From Glandiceps talaboti (Eukaryota; Hemichordata; Enteropneusta; Spengelidae), in NCBI RefSeq assembly GCF_964340395.1, contig NC_135569.1:5154040-5218039 (forward strand): a DNA stretch of 64,000 bases, written 5' to 3'. Numbering within the stretch: position 1 is the stretch's first letter; every line of letters starts with the position of its first letter. A program made the position numbers and the translations under genes. A model generated the notes under the pieces. The model made no database searches. It saw only the letters and a program-made list of their open reading frames with translations, and had not been told where the DNA came from. Positions 21,894 through 59,256 of this stretch are shown here, one piece after another.

Positions 21894-22121
21894 ATAGTTG
21901 CTCAGTGAGCTCTAGGGTTATGTTCTTGCTCTTTTTACATGTAGACATTGGTGATTCTTACGGACATTTAAAACAGTGAAAAAAGTCGGAATAATACATC
22001 AACGTCATCAAAAAAGGTGAAAACATCATTATTTTCATAGTTGAATTAATGTTGACATGCAATATACGCAAATTGTTACAGTTGAACAATTTTAATTTTG
22101 TTTTAACACTCAACAGGATTC
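21562..22121. repeat. Direct repeat pair flanking a microsatellite
   Basis: About 185 bp at 21562-21746 and again at 21933-22121. Shared tracts include ACATGTAGACATTGGTGA, CATCATTATTTTCAT and GAACAATTTTAATTTTG. The interval holds (TACA)n/(CA)n at 21757-21892. It lies 450-1000 bp upstream of the sushi start codon. Confidence 0.8.
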
Positions 22122-25100
22122 CTAATCAGTATGAAAATATCAGTCTAAACCCTTGAGGCCTTTATAAAGGTTACTTTTTATTATTGAAGAACATTAACAA
22201 TTATATTAATTGGGTATTTGGTATGCGAACACCTACAATATAGTTCGCTGTCATGTTTTTCAAATAAAAAGCTCTTAAACTCGGCTTGTGTTGTGTCAAT
22301 TTAAATTCCTTCGTTGCCATAAACGGCCCATAAACCATACTACCCAAAAGAATAACAACTCAGGCACAAAACCCAAAATACGTACTTCATCACTACCAGT
22401 TAGTCTAGCACGATGGTGATCATTGGGTACTATTCAAATGGTGCAAAATGTCGGGCACAATTAGAATTTTCGATATTTGCAAATCACAAGAATACTTGTT
22501 GGGTGCTTATCAATTAATTGCGAAAAAGTCAAATTCTCATTATATACGTCAACGAAAACACAGCGGACGACTTTATTATACTTTGCATTACTACCAAACC
22601 AGAGTGACTATAGAGTTTCAAATAGACAGCACCGTAAAGATGTGTAAATCTCATAACGTCTTTGTTACATAAAATAATTGTTACTCAAAAACACAGACAC
22701 TGATATCGTGCAACCATACAAAATGATACATTTTATCTTACTGTGAGCAAACGCAAAACTTGTTTATTTTTGTTCATAGTGAAATAAAATGTAATATTTC
22801 ACGTGTTTGCGCGCGCTATCAGAGCTCTGTAGTTTGTTTGTGTAACAGAAAATAGTGTTTGAGATGTTAAAAACAGCATGGTTCCGAATTGAAACCCAAA
22901 TAGTCTCCCGGTTTGGCAGTAAACGTCTAATGCGCAAAATGTTGTAGAAGTTGGACTACATCAAAATGTGATATTCTTGACAACATTATAGAGAAACTCT
23001 CTGGTCTATTTTAGAAGTGGAATTAAATGAAGTAACAAAGCGAAGACAGTTAACGTAAAGGTTGGGTATGTTAGAAGTCTGGAGGAAACTACAGTGTATC
23101 GTTTACAGGTAACCTGCCATCTTTCAGGTACGACATATTTTTATCTCAAACATTTCAAAAAGTGAAAAAAAAACCATATAGTTCGTAAAGAATGACAAGA
23201 CAATGACTTGAGAACCATACTCATTTTGCTATGAAGAATCTGCCAGCGGTTCATTTTCAAAATAATTACTATTTTCAATATGATTTTAATTTTATACAAG
23301 ACAACAGCGATGAAGATATTTAAGATGGGACAATGTGAAAACAAGCGGATGCTGGAGTAGTTCGCATTATGAAGACACGTTCAGCTGAAGGTAAGAAAAA
23401 TACCTTGCATTTTTGACAAGATTGAAGAAAATAGATTCACTGAATACTCAACATATTTACTTAATTTGATATTCCAAACACAAAATGGAGAATCGTTTCT
23501 GAAATGAGAAAAATGTATATCCGAAGGTTTCACACTTACCTGGCCGTTGTATTATCTAGATGCACACAGTCGAACACACGGACACCAAGTATGATTGGTG
23601 ATACGACCGATGTCAGTATACTATACTTAGAAGGATCGGCTGTGTGCAAAATTCATTATTATAATGAATTAAATTCGAATACAATCAATATTTATAACAG
23701 ATCTTTCTATGGAAGGTTGGTTTGCTATGATAACAAGAGAAATCGTTAGAAACAAAATTCAACATAACCCACGGCTTCTCATTTCCTTACTGGTATATCT
23801 TTTTCACAGACTGCGATGAATGACTAATTGCTAAACAGTGCAATCGATCTAAATGAAAAGCGTGCTAATTTGGCATACACCCCATGGCCAAGTTCGCTGA
23901 AAATCAAAGTTCCATCTTTCCAGACGTTTCAATATGAAAGCTTCTTCCTCGTCCTTTTGAAATTGTGACAGAAATTTGGTGGTTCACTGTCTTTTTTAAA
24001 GGAAATCGACAGTCTATATTTTACTAAATAGAGTTAACACAATATCTGGCGTCCATATTGGATTCTTCAATTGTTTAGTATATTTGTCTGTTCTACTATG
24101 TTTGGTACAATTTTGGCTACGGTTTCGAAAGTTTTTACAGTGATCCCAACCTCCTCTTTTTTATTTCCATCCTGAGAGTTTTATTGACAAAGAATAATCT
24201 AAAACAGTTCCCCGACGCATATACTAAGTTGATGGAAGTCGTGGTAAGGACTTTAACTGTAGTATTTAAAAAAACAACCTGTAAGATGGTCACTATGACA
24301 TGATGAATGAGAACAAGGCATCATTGGGGATGGTTATTATTTACTGCTGTGAGGGAGGGGGAGTCACATGTAAGAATTGGGAGGGTCACTGTACTGGAAA
24401 ATGGCACATGTACATGAGAGGCTTGGTCAATAAATTGTGCTATATAGAGTGGTTAGTCTGAGTCATATTTTAACAAGGTTGGCGGAGGTACTCCAATTTT
24501 AACAGTTCCTAAACAAGTCCTCCGACCCCCTCACCCCCTTTTCCTTGCTCATAAAATGACGACTCCTTTGAAATAAGGTTTCTGTAAGAATACTACCCAA
24601 ACAGGAAACAACAGGAGATGATCACATTTCGCCATTTATTGGTCTTGTGAACACATTTACATTAAGATAACAAACTTACAAGTAAATAAACATTATAGTA
24701 AGTTTCTATTAAACCTGCACAATCAAGATTTTTTGTAAACTTATGTTTTACATAATTTAAGGCTATTCACACCATTTAGCTTACGAAACCACACCTACTA
24801 AGAGTCAAATCTAATCACGTGACTTCTGCTTTCAACGTCGTATCCCACGTTTAGCTTATAATGATTAGTAGTCTGTAAAGGATCCTTCCATGTTGGAATA
24901 ATGTCAATAACTTTGAGATCGACAATATAACAATATCAAGGTAGAATTGACTGCACCCTTGGGACTAATATCTCACTAAAAATCAAGTTATTCAAAAAAT
25001 TTCAAACTTGACCAGATGAAACCTAGTTCAAAGTACTTTTGAAATAATGGCATACATTATTTTCAAGGACGTCAATGATATTTTTATTTCCCTATAGATA

Positions 25101-26386
25101 TAGAGTTAACAAAATATTTGGCGCCCATTTTGGAATCTGAAATAACTTAATTTATAAATTGTTTTGATAACTACTTCAATTCCCCAGAGGCCATCTTTGT
25201 TCACATTACTGTTCTAATTACAGACAATACCTTCATGTTAACTCTTTCCTTTATTACAATGTAAATTGGCAACAATTCCTTTACATAAAAAAGCTTACCT
25301 AAACACACAAAAAACATGTCACTATTGCCAAAGAGTTGTGTATTGGTCGTGTATTCGCAAGAATCAAATAAATCAAACATTAACAGAAATTACAGACTTT
25401 AATTACAATGACATCAACATCAAAATAACGATAATAGGAAATACACCAAAATTATTTTATTTCATTATTTCACCTACACATTTCAAGTAGCAAACGTTTC
25501 CTTCTGACTGACTCACTGTAAAGATTTGAAGCTCCCAAAGACTCGGTCGATTCCTGAGCATTTTGTATAGGTTGAACAACTCAGCATAATTTGCCCGAGG
25601 AATAAAACAATTCGAATCTTTAGTTAGTTGGATACCTGTTCGATACATCACATCTTCTTGCAGTTAAATGAATGCAGAAAGATTGTCAACAGTCTCATTG
25701 TAGTTATTACTTTTGGACAAGATAAAAGCAGTTGGTATTATAAATGCATCAAATTGATCAATACTTATAAGAACTATCTTTAAATATCAAACCAATTTCT
25801 GATTATACATAGAAATAGCCTACCTGTAGTCTTGAAGGGTTAATTCTACTACAATATTTCAGCTAGCCTAACTGCCACTCTCATTTAGTCTTTAGATCAA
25901 GTAATGTGTAAGCCATACTCCACCACACATAACAGTTGCAACAAATTAGAATAAAACTTCTCATGGTGACATCTAATTATAGATTCCTGATGTGAGCTGA
26001 TTTCGATTTAAATATGCTAATTACGATTTCGACCAATCAGGTTATGTGTAGGGATGTCAGGGAAACACTATCGAATCTACAGTCTGTTTGTTGACGAGAT
26101 GGATGAGCGAAAATTCAAAAAATCAAAACTAACAGTTAGGATAGCTGAAATTGTGTAGTAGCGTTAGTCCTTCATGGCTACAGGTAGCCTATACAGAGAG
26201 AGACAAATGAAAGAAAAAGACCTGAATATCTATGAAGCACATAAAATTCATAGGAAATATAATATACGACATGTACACACTGAACATTTATACAAATCAT
26301 GGTTCATTAATTTACAAATGTCTGATTTGTTAAAAACTCGGTTATATGCATATTCACATCAAACAAAGTCTTTTTAATTCTAAAAC

Positions 26387-26745
26387 TTAAAGTGGCCATA
26401 TGGTTGAGGATTGGGTATTTATTTTGGGTTTTCAAGTTATAAAACAATTTTCATGATGTTTCCTACTTGAAAAATCAATGTGAAAGAACATTGACCAAGT
26501 CTGTGTTTGTAACTCAATACATTGCAAAAAGCTACAAAGTGTACATGTAAAAAAGTTTGTTATTGTACGTACAATAGCAAACATTTTACACATTTATTAA
26601 TCTTTTGCAATTTATTGACTTACAAACATAGACTTAATCAATGTTGTTTCACATTGATTTTTCAAGTAGGAAGCTACGATAAAATTGTTTTGTAAATTAA
26701 AAATCCAAAATAAATACCCAATCCTCATCCACATGGGCACTTTAA
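26387..26745. repeat. MITE-like palindromic element, family M1, best copy
   Basis: 359 bp with long terminal inverted repeats. The left end TTAAAGTGGCCATATGG.TG is followed by AGGATTGGGTATTTATTTTG, and the right end is its complement. The internal arms TCCTACTTGAAAAATCAATG and CATTGATTTTTCAAGTAGGA also pair. The whole element can fold into one hairpin. There is no coding capacity. Related copies lie at 47733-48035, 50671-51005 and 58547-58873. Confidence 0.8.
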
Positions 26746-27688
26746 CAACACAACATAATACAACACACAGAAAGTCACAACTGAAAATGTACATAATTAC
26801 CTTTCTGAATTTGAATTAGGACTCCAGGAATGGAAACTTTCTCAAATATTTTAGTTACTATAAGTGTGTGTTAAACAATACATCCATATTTTAATCATTA
26901 CAATGGAGGGGAGTCTAAGCGAGCGCCCACCTACCACTTTGAGGAAAGGTTATAATGAAAGCGTCCAGGGCGCTAACATGATTAAAAGTACGGTATATGT
27001 ATATTCACGTCAAACAACCCGTAAAAAACCCACTAACACCAAAAGTTACGTTATTGGACCCGTTTTTCAAACAACCAATACTGTTCAAACAAGTACTGAG
27101 TGAAAAAGCAATTCTTGATTAATAAAACAAACCATATTTAAGTTTGCTTTGACTAATTGTATAACTACATCTAATCTAGCTAACCCAGTCAGTACAAAAA
27201 TGGCAAAAGCATACCATAATTTAGACACAATATGTAAATGATTTGTATAACAAAATTTGACATTGTCATAAAGTCAATATCAAGCAAATATAAATTTAAA
27301 TATTCGATTTAATGAATATTTATTACGATTCTTTCATTTCTTATTTTTCTTGTTTTATTGACGGGTTGAAGATAACCAACTTGAGTCGTAGTGGTCGTAA
27401 AACAACGCACATTGTGACGACATGTTAACCTATACTTCACTCTAAAATCTCATTAATTCTCTTTAATATTGATTAATGTAATATTATATCATTTGTTATA
27501 ATACATTATATACAAGTCGCAGATTCTTTCACTTTTCATTTCGAACGCCCACCATAATTGCATTTCGCAACAAACAATGACGGATGTTGAGAATTCCAAA
27601 GGACACATTGTTGGAAACGCAAATTCATATCATTTCTTTGTATTCTTCGTTCACACAGATTAAGAAGGATTTTTGTATTTTGTAACTT

Positions 27689-44416
<16,728 letters not shown>

Positions 44417-45349
44417 TTTTATAAAGTTGTCTGCCGATCCTGCTTCGTTTAGTGTATACTAAGCCTCTGTTGAGATGCTCCAACCTGGACACCGAATACA
44501 TGTACTTATGGAGAGAGGTGAAGAGCAACTGAAGTATGGAACAAGCTAATATTGTCTAACTGTGTATTTTAGAGCGGTTCGCCGTTTTATCAAGACTTAT
44601 CTCAAGTACCCTAGTTAAAGTAATTTATTCAAGAGGTCTATCAAATGCCATCGTAGCTGTCATGATGCCACTGTGTATCATCACCATACACTATACATAC
44701 TGTCAGTCCGAATGTGCCCATTACAAATAATCAAATATATTCTTATCATTTTTCATATTTCGTATTGAAATAAATGTTATTATATTATGTAATTATTTTG
44801 TTTTACTGCAAATATTTTATCGTATGAAAACGCCAACATGCAGCAATGGTTTGATTTACAGAGTTACATTCTTAACGTATATAAACACGAATTGGAGGCA
44901 GTTCAAATAACTAAACGTTTCTGTAAGTTACTGGACAAAGAAGGTAACATTAGGTGATTCAACGATGAGTCAGATATATTAATTTTTTGTTGAAATGTCT
45001 CCAAATACATCTCTCTGTTATTGTGAGATTGGGGCAATGCCCAACTCCCTAGACACACACATTGCATGCATACACATATCGGTCGGCTCGTGATAAAGTG
45101 ACCCTTGTACAGATAACAAATCTAAAATGAACCAGGTGTAAACTGAACACCTCTCCTCAGGACAAGAAAGCAAATCTTTAGATTGTCATGCCATCAAGCC
45201 TTGCCCTATGGAGTCTGAAGGAACGGAGACAGCAGCCTCTCGGTAAAATCTGAAACTATGTAACATGACCAAACTAGATATCAATTAATATGCAAATAAA
45301 TGTCATTAGTAGTCATGGAACGCCCTCGTAATGCCATACCCATGATATA

Positions 45350-45553
45350 TCTAAGTATGCTATTATATGATTTGATATGATTTGATATGATAGAATAGGG
45401 TAGGGTAGGTAGGAGTATGGTATATGATGTATGATATGATATGACATGATGTATGATGTGATATAATATATATATGGTATATGATATATATCTGATATAT
45501 GATATGATACGATACGATATGATACGATACGATATGATATAATATGATATATT
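45350..45553. repeat. Imperfect (TGATA)n pentanucleotide array
   Basis: TGATA units with ACGATA and GGTAGGGTAG variants. Similar pentamers occur at 775-895. Confidence 0.85.
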
Positions 45554-45796
45554 AACATTATGTCAACACAATTTTTCATGACATCTTTAGCTAAAATAGA
45601 TGATACATCATCTAATAGGTAAATATTGTTTGTATGCTAATTTGTCAATGATAATGCAAGTCTATACCACCATATATATAAGACATACCAAACATATATA
45701 CTACTTGTTTCATAACATTATAAGCTTAAACGGAAGATGTCCCCTATAACTGGTAAACTGTATTCCTTGTACAGATTCTCCAAGAATCTAAAGGAT

Positions 45797-46070
45797 ACAT
45801 ACATACATACATACATACATACATACATACATACATACATACATACATGCATACATGCATACATGCATCCATGCATGCATACATACATACATACATACAT
45901 ACATACATACATACATACATACATACATACATACATACATACATACATACATACACATGATACATGCATGCATGCATACATACATACATGCATGCATACA
46001 TACATACACACATACATACATACATACATACATACATACATACATACATACATACATACATACATACAAT
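45797..46070. repeat. (CATA)n microsatellite with CATG variants
   Basis: About 270 bp of CATA units with two clusters of CATG units (about 45846-45880 and 45964-46000). It is the longest CATA array in the window. Confidence 0.97.
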
Positions 46071-47732
46071 AATTGAGTTTTTGTTTTTCTAAAATGTATG
46101 ACAATGTTCATGATAATTAATTGTTTATCATTTTCACAGTAGTTGTCTTTGATCAGCATTGTTTTTCCTTTCCTATGCTCTATTTCTACAAATAGTTGAT
46201 AAGGTAATCATAGATAACCTGATTTTAGTGCCTTGATCCTAACAGTACAACGACTTTTACTCTAACATATTTATGTTGACCTGTATTTAACAGTGTGGGT
46301 GGCAACCGAACAAGACCATTCGAGAGATTATGATGACTGATGAGACGGAAAAATATACATGTATGACAAAGGTAGGGACGAGGGATAGATAGGTCCATCG
46401 TGAAGAGAATGATAAGGAGATAGATGGACAGGGATGGAGTTCTTTTGAAACTTTAAATTAAGATTGATAATGTTGGAAATTGTTACCGTGGTAATATTCA
46501 GAGTTCAACTCTTATCTTTTATTGTTGTGAACATTATTAAGACCTATTAGCTGCGGTTCAAACAATTAAGCCTGGTATCTAAGCAACTAGACACATATCA
46601 CGCTAGTTTTAAACATTAGTACAGTGTGTTCATACCAGTGGTTGGTTATTCTACGACTAGCTTATCGATTCTTGTTATAGGTACGTACCTACTGTGATAT
46701 ATTATCAGCACCGCCACACCCTTGTTAACCTAAGGTTGTCTGGAACTGAGGATGCCCTAGTTTTGACTGAAAGTTGCATAAATTCCTTAAGTGAAAATAC
46801 TTACACTAAACCTACATAATATATTCTAATGTCATGTTAACGTCAATATGCATGCCTTATATGACATTATGATTATCTTCTGATATCGTTAGTCTAGAAT
46901 AGTTGATTACATAGTAGGGATTTCTGAACATTTTTTCAATATATCTTTCCGCCATTTCACTTTGAAAACTTTATTTCAAATGCAACAAAGACAGAATAAG
47001 CACAAAAATAGTCATTGCCCTAGACGAGCTTAACACAGCGATTCTTTTTTTTCATTATTTAAAAAACAATAAAATTGAAAACTGGATGATCTCAACAAAA
47101 TTCAACTCAAAGGTTATAGCATCAACAGGTTTGAATAAACTATACTTTTTAATGCAGTTGTGTTCTTTTCTGTGGATGATACCCCGAGTGCACGTGAGTG
47201 ATCACAACAAGCAGACCAATATGTAAGAAACGCCCTCATTGCACCAAAAGTTCATAACTTCCTTCTAACAAATCTTTGAATTGTGTTATCGTGATAGAAA
47301 TTCGTGATAAAGTGAGCTTTTGATGTTACGTGGTTAATTAAGTGCTGTACAAATTTTAAAATTTGTTATATTATGGCAGGTCATTGGTTCAGCACCGAGG
47401 TCAACCCGAACTTCTGTCGTGTTAAACTGGCGTTAGGCGATATATTTTGAATCTGTTCAAGACATCTATCTCTTGGAAAACCAACACTACATTAGTTTCA
47501 TGTAAGTATTTAGTGCGCACCCAACAAGAGGAGTAGAGATGAGTTCCAGCATATGTATCTCACTACTAGTGAAGGTGGCATTGTCCAACCGCAAGGGGGC
47601 GTCACACTCTACCTCCACCGACTCATGACCATGAGCCTGTCACAGGTATATTGGAAACGGACAATACTGATGCAGTGATGATTTGTTTTAGTATTTCTAC
47701 AGCCGCTGTAACTTCTCAAGTCTAACTTTGTG

Positions 47733-48035
47733 TTCAAGTGGCCATATGAATGGTAGAATTGGTACCCATTTTGGATTATGGATTTAAAAAATAACTTTAC
47801 TGTGGAGTTTTTTTGTCTACTTGGAATGAAATTAAAATAATTTGAGACAAAATATACCAAATTTACTTGTTTATATTAAACTAAATAAATTGCAAAAAAA
47901 ATGTTTTAAAAATGTTAGTGTAACTTTCTGATCATTTTGTTAGTCCCTTGCATTTTATTGAGTTACTAACAAGGACATGGTCTATGCTGTTTCACATTCA
48001 ATTTGTTATTCAAGTAGGAAAATGAGGTTTATTTA
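47733..48035. repeat. M1-family MITE-like copy, degraded
   Basis: Begins CAAGTGGCCATATG and later has CATTTTATTGAGTTACTAAC, TGTTTCACATTCAAT and TTCAAGTAGGA in M1 order. The right terminal repeat is lost. Confidence 0.6.
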
Positions 48036-48159
48036 GTTTCGTTATTAAACATTCAAACGGACTATTACACAGAAATATCAACATCAGTCATTTCGGACCG
48101 GAAAAACCCAGACTTAGAAAACAGTATTGTCACCAGGTCAGAGCATAACTTTCAACTGA

Positions 48160-48196
<37 letters not shown>

Positions 48197-48863
48197 ACCT
48201 CCGCAAGGGGGCGCCTGTTAAACGCCCTCGTAAAGAGGCTAGTTATTTAACGACGATGAGAAAATGGTAAATAGTTAGAATTTGTCTACAATTTCTCCGA
48301 GTACCACCATCACCACCCTGACCACAACACCCGCCTCACCACAGCCACCGTCACCACTTCCACAAAATTCCTCACCCCCATCCCGTAGACACATCCAAAT
48401 ATCTATGTATCAATATTGTGTAACATTTATTATTCAGAAGTGCAAAATTACTTCATGCTAGGTAGTTTTTCTGATTAATATTTGAGCCAATATCAACACA
48501 ACATGGACAATTGAACCACTATAGATTGTTAATGAATGACGTGACCTTAGGCAACCTCCCTGTTTGGAGGACAGGAGATTCGAATACATAATAACTACGG
48601 AAATATCTCCATTTATTTAACTCGAGACTAGCATGAAGTATCATTCAAAAGTAATTGCTGTGTTTCATTTAATTTGAATCGATGTTGAATTTGGTCAAAT
48701 GTTTTCCTTTGTCTCTGATCTGATAGATAACAAAGTTTAAATTCAGTGTTTTCGTGTCTAAAAATAATTGGAAATGGGTCAATTTATCCCACACACATGA
48801 GTAATGAATTGTGGTTTTTATAAGGGACAGTCAGCGTGCTCTTAAATTTGGGGGTTTGAAAAC

Positions 48864-56288
<7,425 letters not shown>

Positions 56289-56401
56289 CTTGAAATGATT
56301 CGTTGAAAAGATCGTAAAATTGCAGCCGTTTTCATCTGTGATGTCGCTCACCCTCGCCCTCTATTCCCTCCCTGTCTGTTTATCTCCTCTCTGTCTAAGG
56401 A

Positions 56402-56994
56402 CAAAGCTCTAGATATTGAGCGAGTGCAATTCAAATTTTGCCGTTATGGTGTCCAAAACTAGACACATACAAACATTTCAAATCTCTTCTGCAGTATGAA
56501 AATTATCTGTCAAATATCGATAAGATGATATTTCGAACAACTCTTTGTAGATTTAGAGCTTCTAATCACAATTTAGCGATAGAAAAGGGAAGGAGAGACG
56601 GTGTATCTAGAGATAGAAGAATATGTATTTTTTGTAACATTGGTAATTTCATTGAAGATGAATTTCATTTTTGTTTAATATACCCTGTATATCAACAATT
56701 GAGAGAATTGTATATTCCACAATATTTCTTTCAGCCTCCTTCGCAATTTAAATTTTATTCTTTGATGAGAACAAATTATGTTCATACTCAGAATAATTTA
56801 GCAAAGTTTGTATTTTTTCATTTCCGTTTACGCCAAAGTATGATGGACTAATTTTGGTTGTATTTGCTATTATTATTATGTGGATTTGTATACATGTACC
56901 ATTGTTGATTGTCACAACAAACCTCTACACTAGCAGTTTTTTGTATACACTGATTTCTGTACGTTAGGCCGGTGGCCACGGTACTTTGAATAAA

Positions 56995-57026
<32 letters not shown>
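56402..57026 (+). pseudogene. 3' end of a non-LTR retrotransposon (LINE remnant)
   Basis: Begins with LDIERVQFKFCRYGV in frame (56409-56450). After a stop and frameshift comes a 137-codon open stretch (56438-56851) with HNLAIEKGRR, RRICIFCNIGNFIEDEFHF and YPVYQQLRELY. This is the C-terminal Cys/His region of an invertebrate LINE protein. The non-coding tail ends in TTTGAATAAAGC followed by (AT)n at 56996-57026, consistent with the 3' terminus. It starts 114 bp after the gene D stop. It is 5' truncated and dead. Confidence 0.8.
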
Positions 57027-57292
<266 letters not shown>

Positions 57293-57662
57293 GAGATGTA
57301 ATTTTAAATTCACCAACAGCCAGCCAGCCACAGTCATGAACATCATGTCTTTCTTAGTCAAACACACATTTCTAACCAATAACACATTTCCCCATAAGTT
57401 AGTGTTTATTTAGACAGTTATCTAATGTCCGAATATGGTATGTGGTCAGCTCAGGATGCTGTTTACGTCACTATAGCAGCTGGGGTTCACTTATTGGATG
57501 AACAACATTCTGTACTGATTGAGGGACTTTGACCAGACTGTAGTTAGAAACCACAGTTGGCATCCAGACTATTCTCGGGGTAATCTGATTAAAATCCGAT
57601 GTAGATGTCGGCTAATCGTTCATTGCTATTTTACCTTCGTTATTTTGCCATGAATTGACCTT

Positions 57663-57727
57663 CGTGGTACATGTTTACGTTTTTATCCTGATGGCCATAA
57701 GGATAAAAAACGTAAACATGTACCACG
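57663..57727. promoter_or_regulatory. Long near-perfect inverted repeat upstream of gene E
   Basis: Left arm 57663-57688 (starts CGTGGTACATGTTTACG) and right arm 57701-57727 (ends CGTAAACATGTACCACG) pair over 26 bp with only one extra A, around a 12 nt loop. It lies 224 bp before the gene E start codon. The inverted repeat is certain; a regulatory role is only inferred from location, and it may be a tiny palindromic element. Confidence 0.5.
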
Positions 57728-57950
57728 ATCGTTATGTTATAACCCATAGACTATGAATATGACGATGGGTAGCCCCGCTCGTGTTTGGATAACTTCACCA
57801 CTCTGCACATGCGCAAATGACGTGAACTATCGCACACATGCAACATCGCCAAAGTTGGACGCTAGTATTTTTTATTTTAAATCATCGTACAACGGGAATT
57901 CTATTTACACTATAGCGTATATTATAATCTAGAGAAGACCAAAAGTCCTC

Positions 57951-59173
57951 ATGACGATGTCACAGACCAATATCAAAGAGGACAAAGAAGTAAGTCGTAT
58001 TTAAAACTTAACATCAATTTTAGCCAGAGGGTCACTGTCCCGCAAAGTTATGGTAGCTCGTGATTGTCATGGCAACATAGTGTGTTGCTAACTCATTACT
58101 GTTTAAATGACCAGCAAGTTTATGATTCATAAATTTACACATATTACAACATAATTTAGCAAACAGCCTATGCACCAAAACAGTACATCAATCATTACAA
58201 ACAACCTTGAGGTGTTTTTTGTTTAAATAATTTATGCAAAATTAACCCTGCAAATGCAAATACTATCTCTATCTTTGTGTACCCTGTACCCGGACCTCTA
58301 ATCTGTAACATCTTTAAGTACCTTGTATTTACATTTACGACTTCTATAATCTTAATTCTTATGAATGATCACCCAGTAATGTCATAGTGAACTATCTGAA
58401 TTGTTTCCTACGTTGCTAGACTAGTAGTGATGAGTTATGGTGATAAAGTCAAATAATTCCATAAGCTCAAAACAGTTTTATGAGCGGTGGGATTAATTAC
58501 AGACAAGAAGAAACAAACATTTTTTTGGCCTAAGGGATTACTTCATTTAAAGTGGCCATATGGGTGAGGACTGGGCGGATTTTTCATTCATGAAATAATT
58601 TATCATGGCTTCCTACTTGAAAAAGTCAATGTGAAATGACATCTGTGTTTGTTTGTCACTCAATACATTGCTATTTATTTAATTTGTAAAAGAATGTTAT
58701 CATGGCTTCTGACTTGTAAACTCAATATGAATCAACATATGACAAGTCCTTGTTTGTAACTCAATAAATTGCGAATAAATTAAAGTGTAAAATCTTTGTT
58801 ATTGTATGTACAGTAACCAACAATTTACACATTTTCTATCTTTTGCCAATTCTCACCCATATGGCCACTTTAAACACTTCATGGCTGTATTTTGTTTTCA
58901 ATTGCATACGCGTAGCACGTTATATAATTATCGACGCACTTTGCCGCCTTTTTCTTACAACTACTATGTTACAGATTTAGTAAAATAGCAGACGAACACC
59001 TCTTTCCTACAGTATGAGATGCGGGTCGTGTATTCAATGTTTGCTCGTGGTATGGTTGATATCAATAAATATCGTTCATTCTTTCTTTGAGATAAGACAC
59101 ACAGATGCAATCAATAAAAAGAAACGAAATCCACCAGGACACTGACGATGAACAAAAAAACAGGCAGGTAGGC

Positions 59174-59210
<37 letters not shown>

Positions 59211-59218
59211 TACAGACA

Positions 59219-59256
<38 letters not shown>

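Larger units (their letters stand above)
21112..27688. other. Intergenic region between the sushi gene and gene C
   Basis: The 5' flank of the sushi gene and the 3' flank of gene C, 6.6 kb. Recognisable content: a 55 bp unit repeated about 2.5 times at 21307-21440; a direct repeat pair (21562-21746, 21933-22121) around a microsatellite; two copies of a GAGTTAACA.AATAT.TGGCG motif (about 24027 and 25101); and an M1 element at 26387-26745. Candidate gene C poly(A) hexamers (AATAAA on the minus strand) lie near 27319 and 27354. The ORFs at 22448, 25266, 26174 and 26864 have no domain I recognise. Confidence 0.5.
44417..48863. other. Divergent intergenic region between genes C and D
   Basis: 4.4 kb shared 5' flank of gene C (minus) and gene D (plus), so it should contain both promoters. 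Recognisable content: an (ATGAT)n-type array at 45350-45553, a long (CATA)n array at 45797-46070, an M1 relic at 47733-48035 and a poly(A) run at 48163-48195. No conserved coding exon was found. No TATA box at a convincing distance from either start codon stands out, and 5' UTR exons cannot be ruled out. Confidence 0.5.

Noticed and set aside
26174-27103. ORFs at 26174-26377 and 26864-27103 as small genes
   Set aside because: Neither shows a domain, signal peptide or composition distinct from the surrounding AT-rich spacer, and they flank an M1 MITE.
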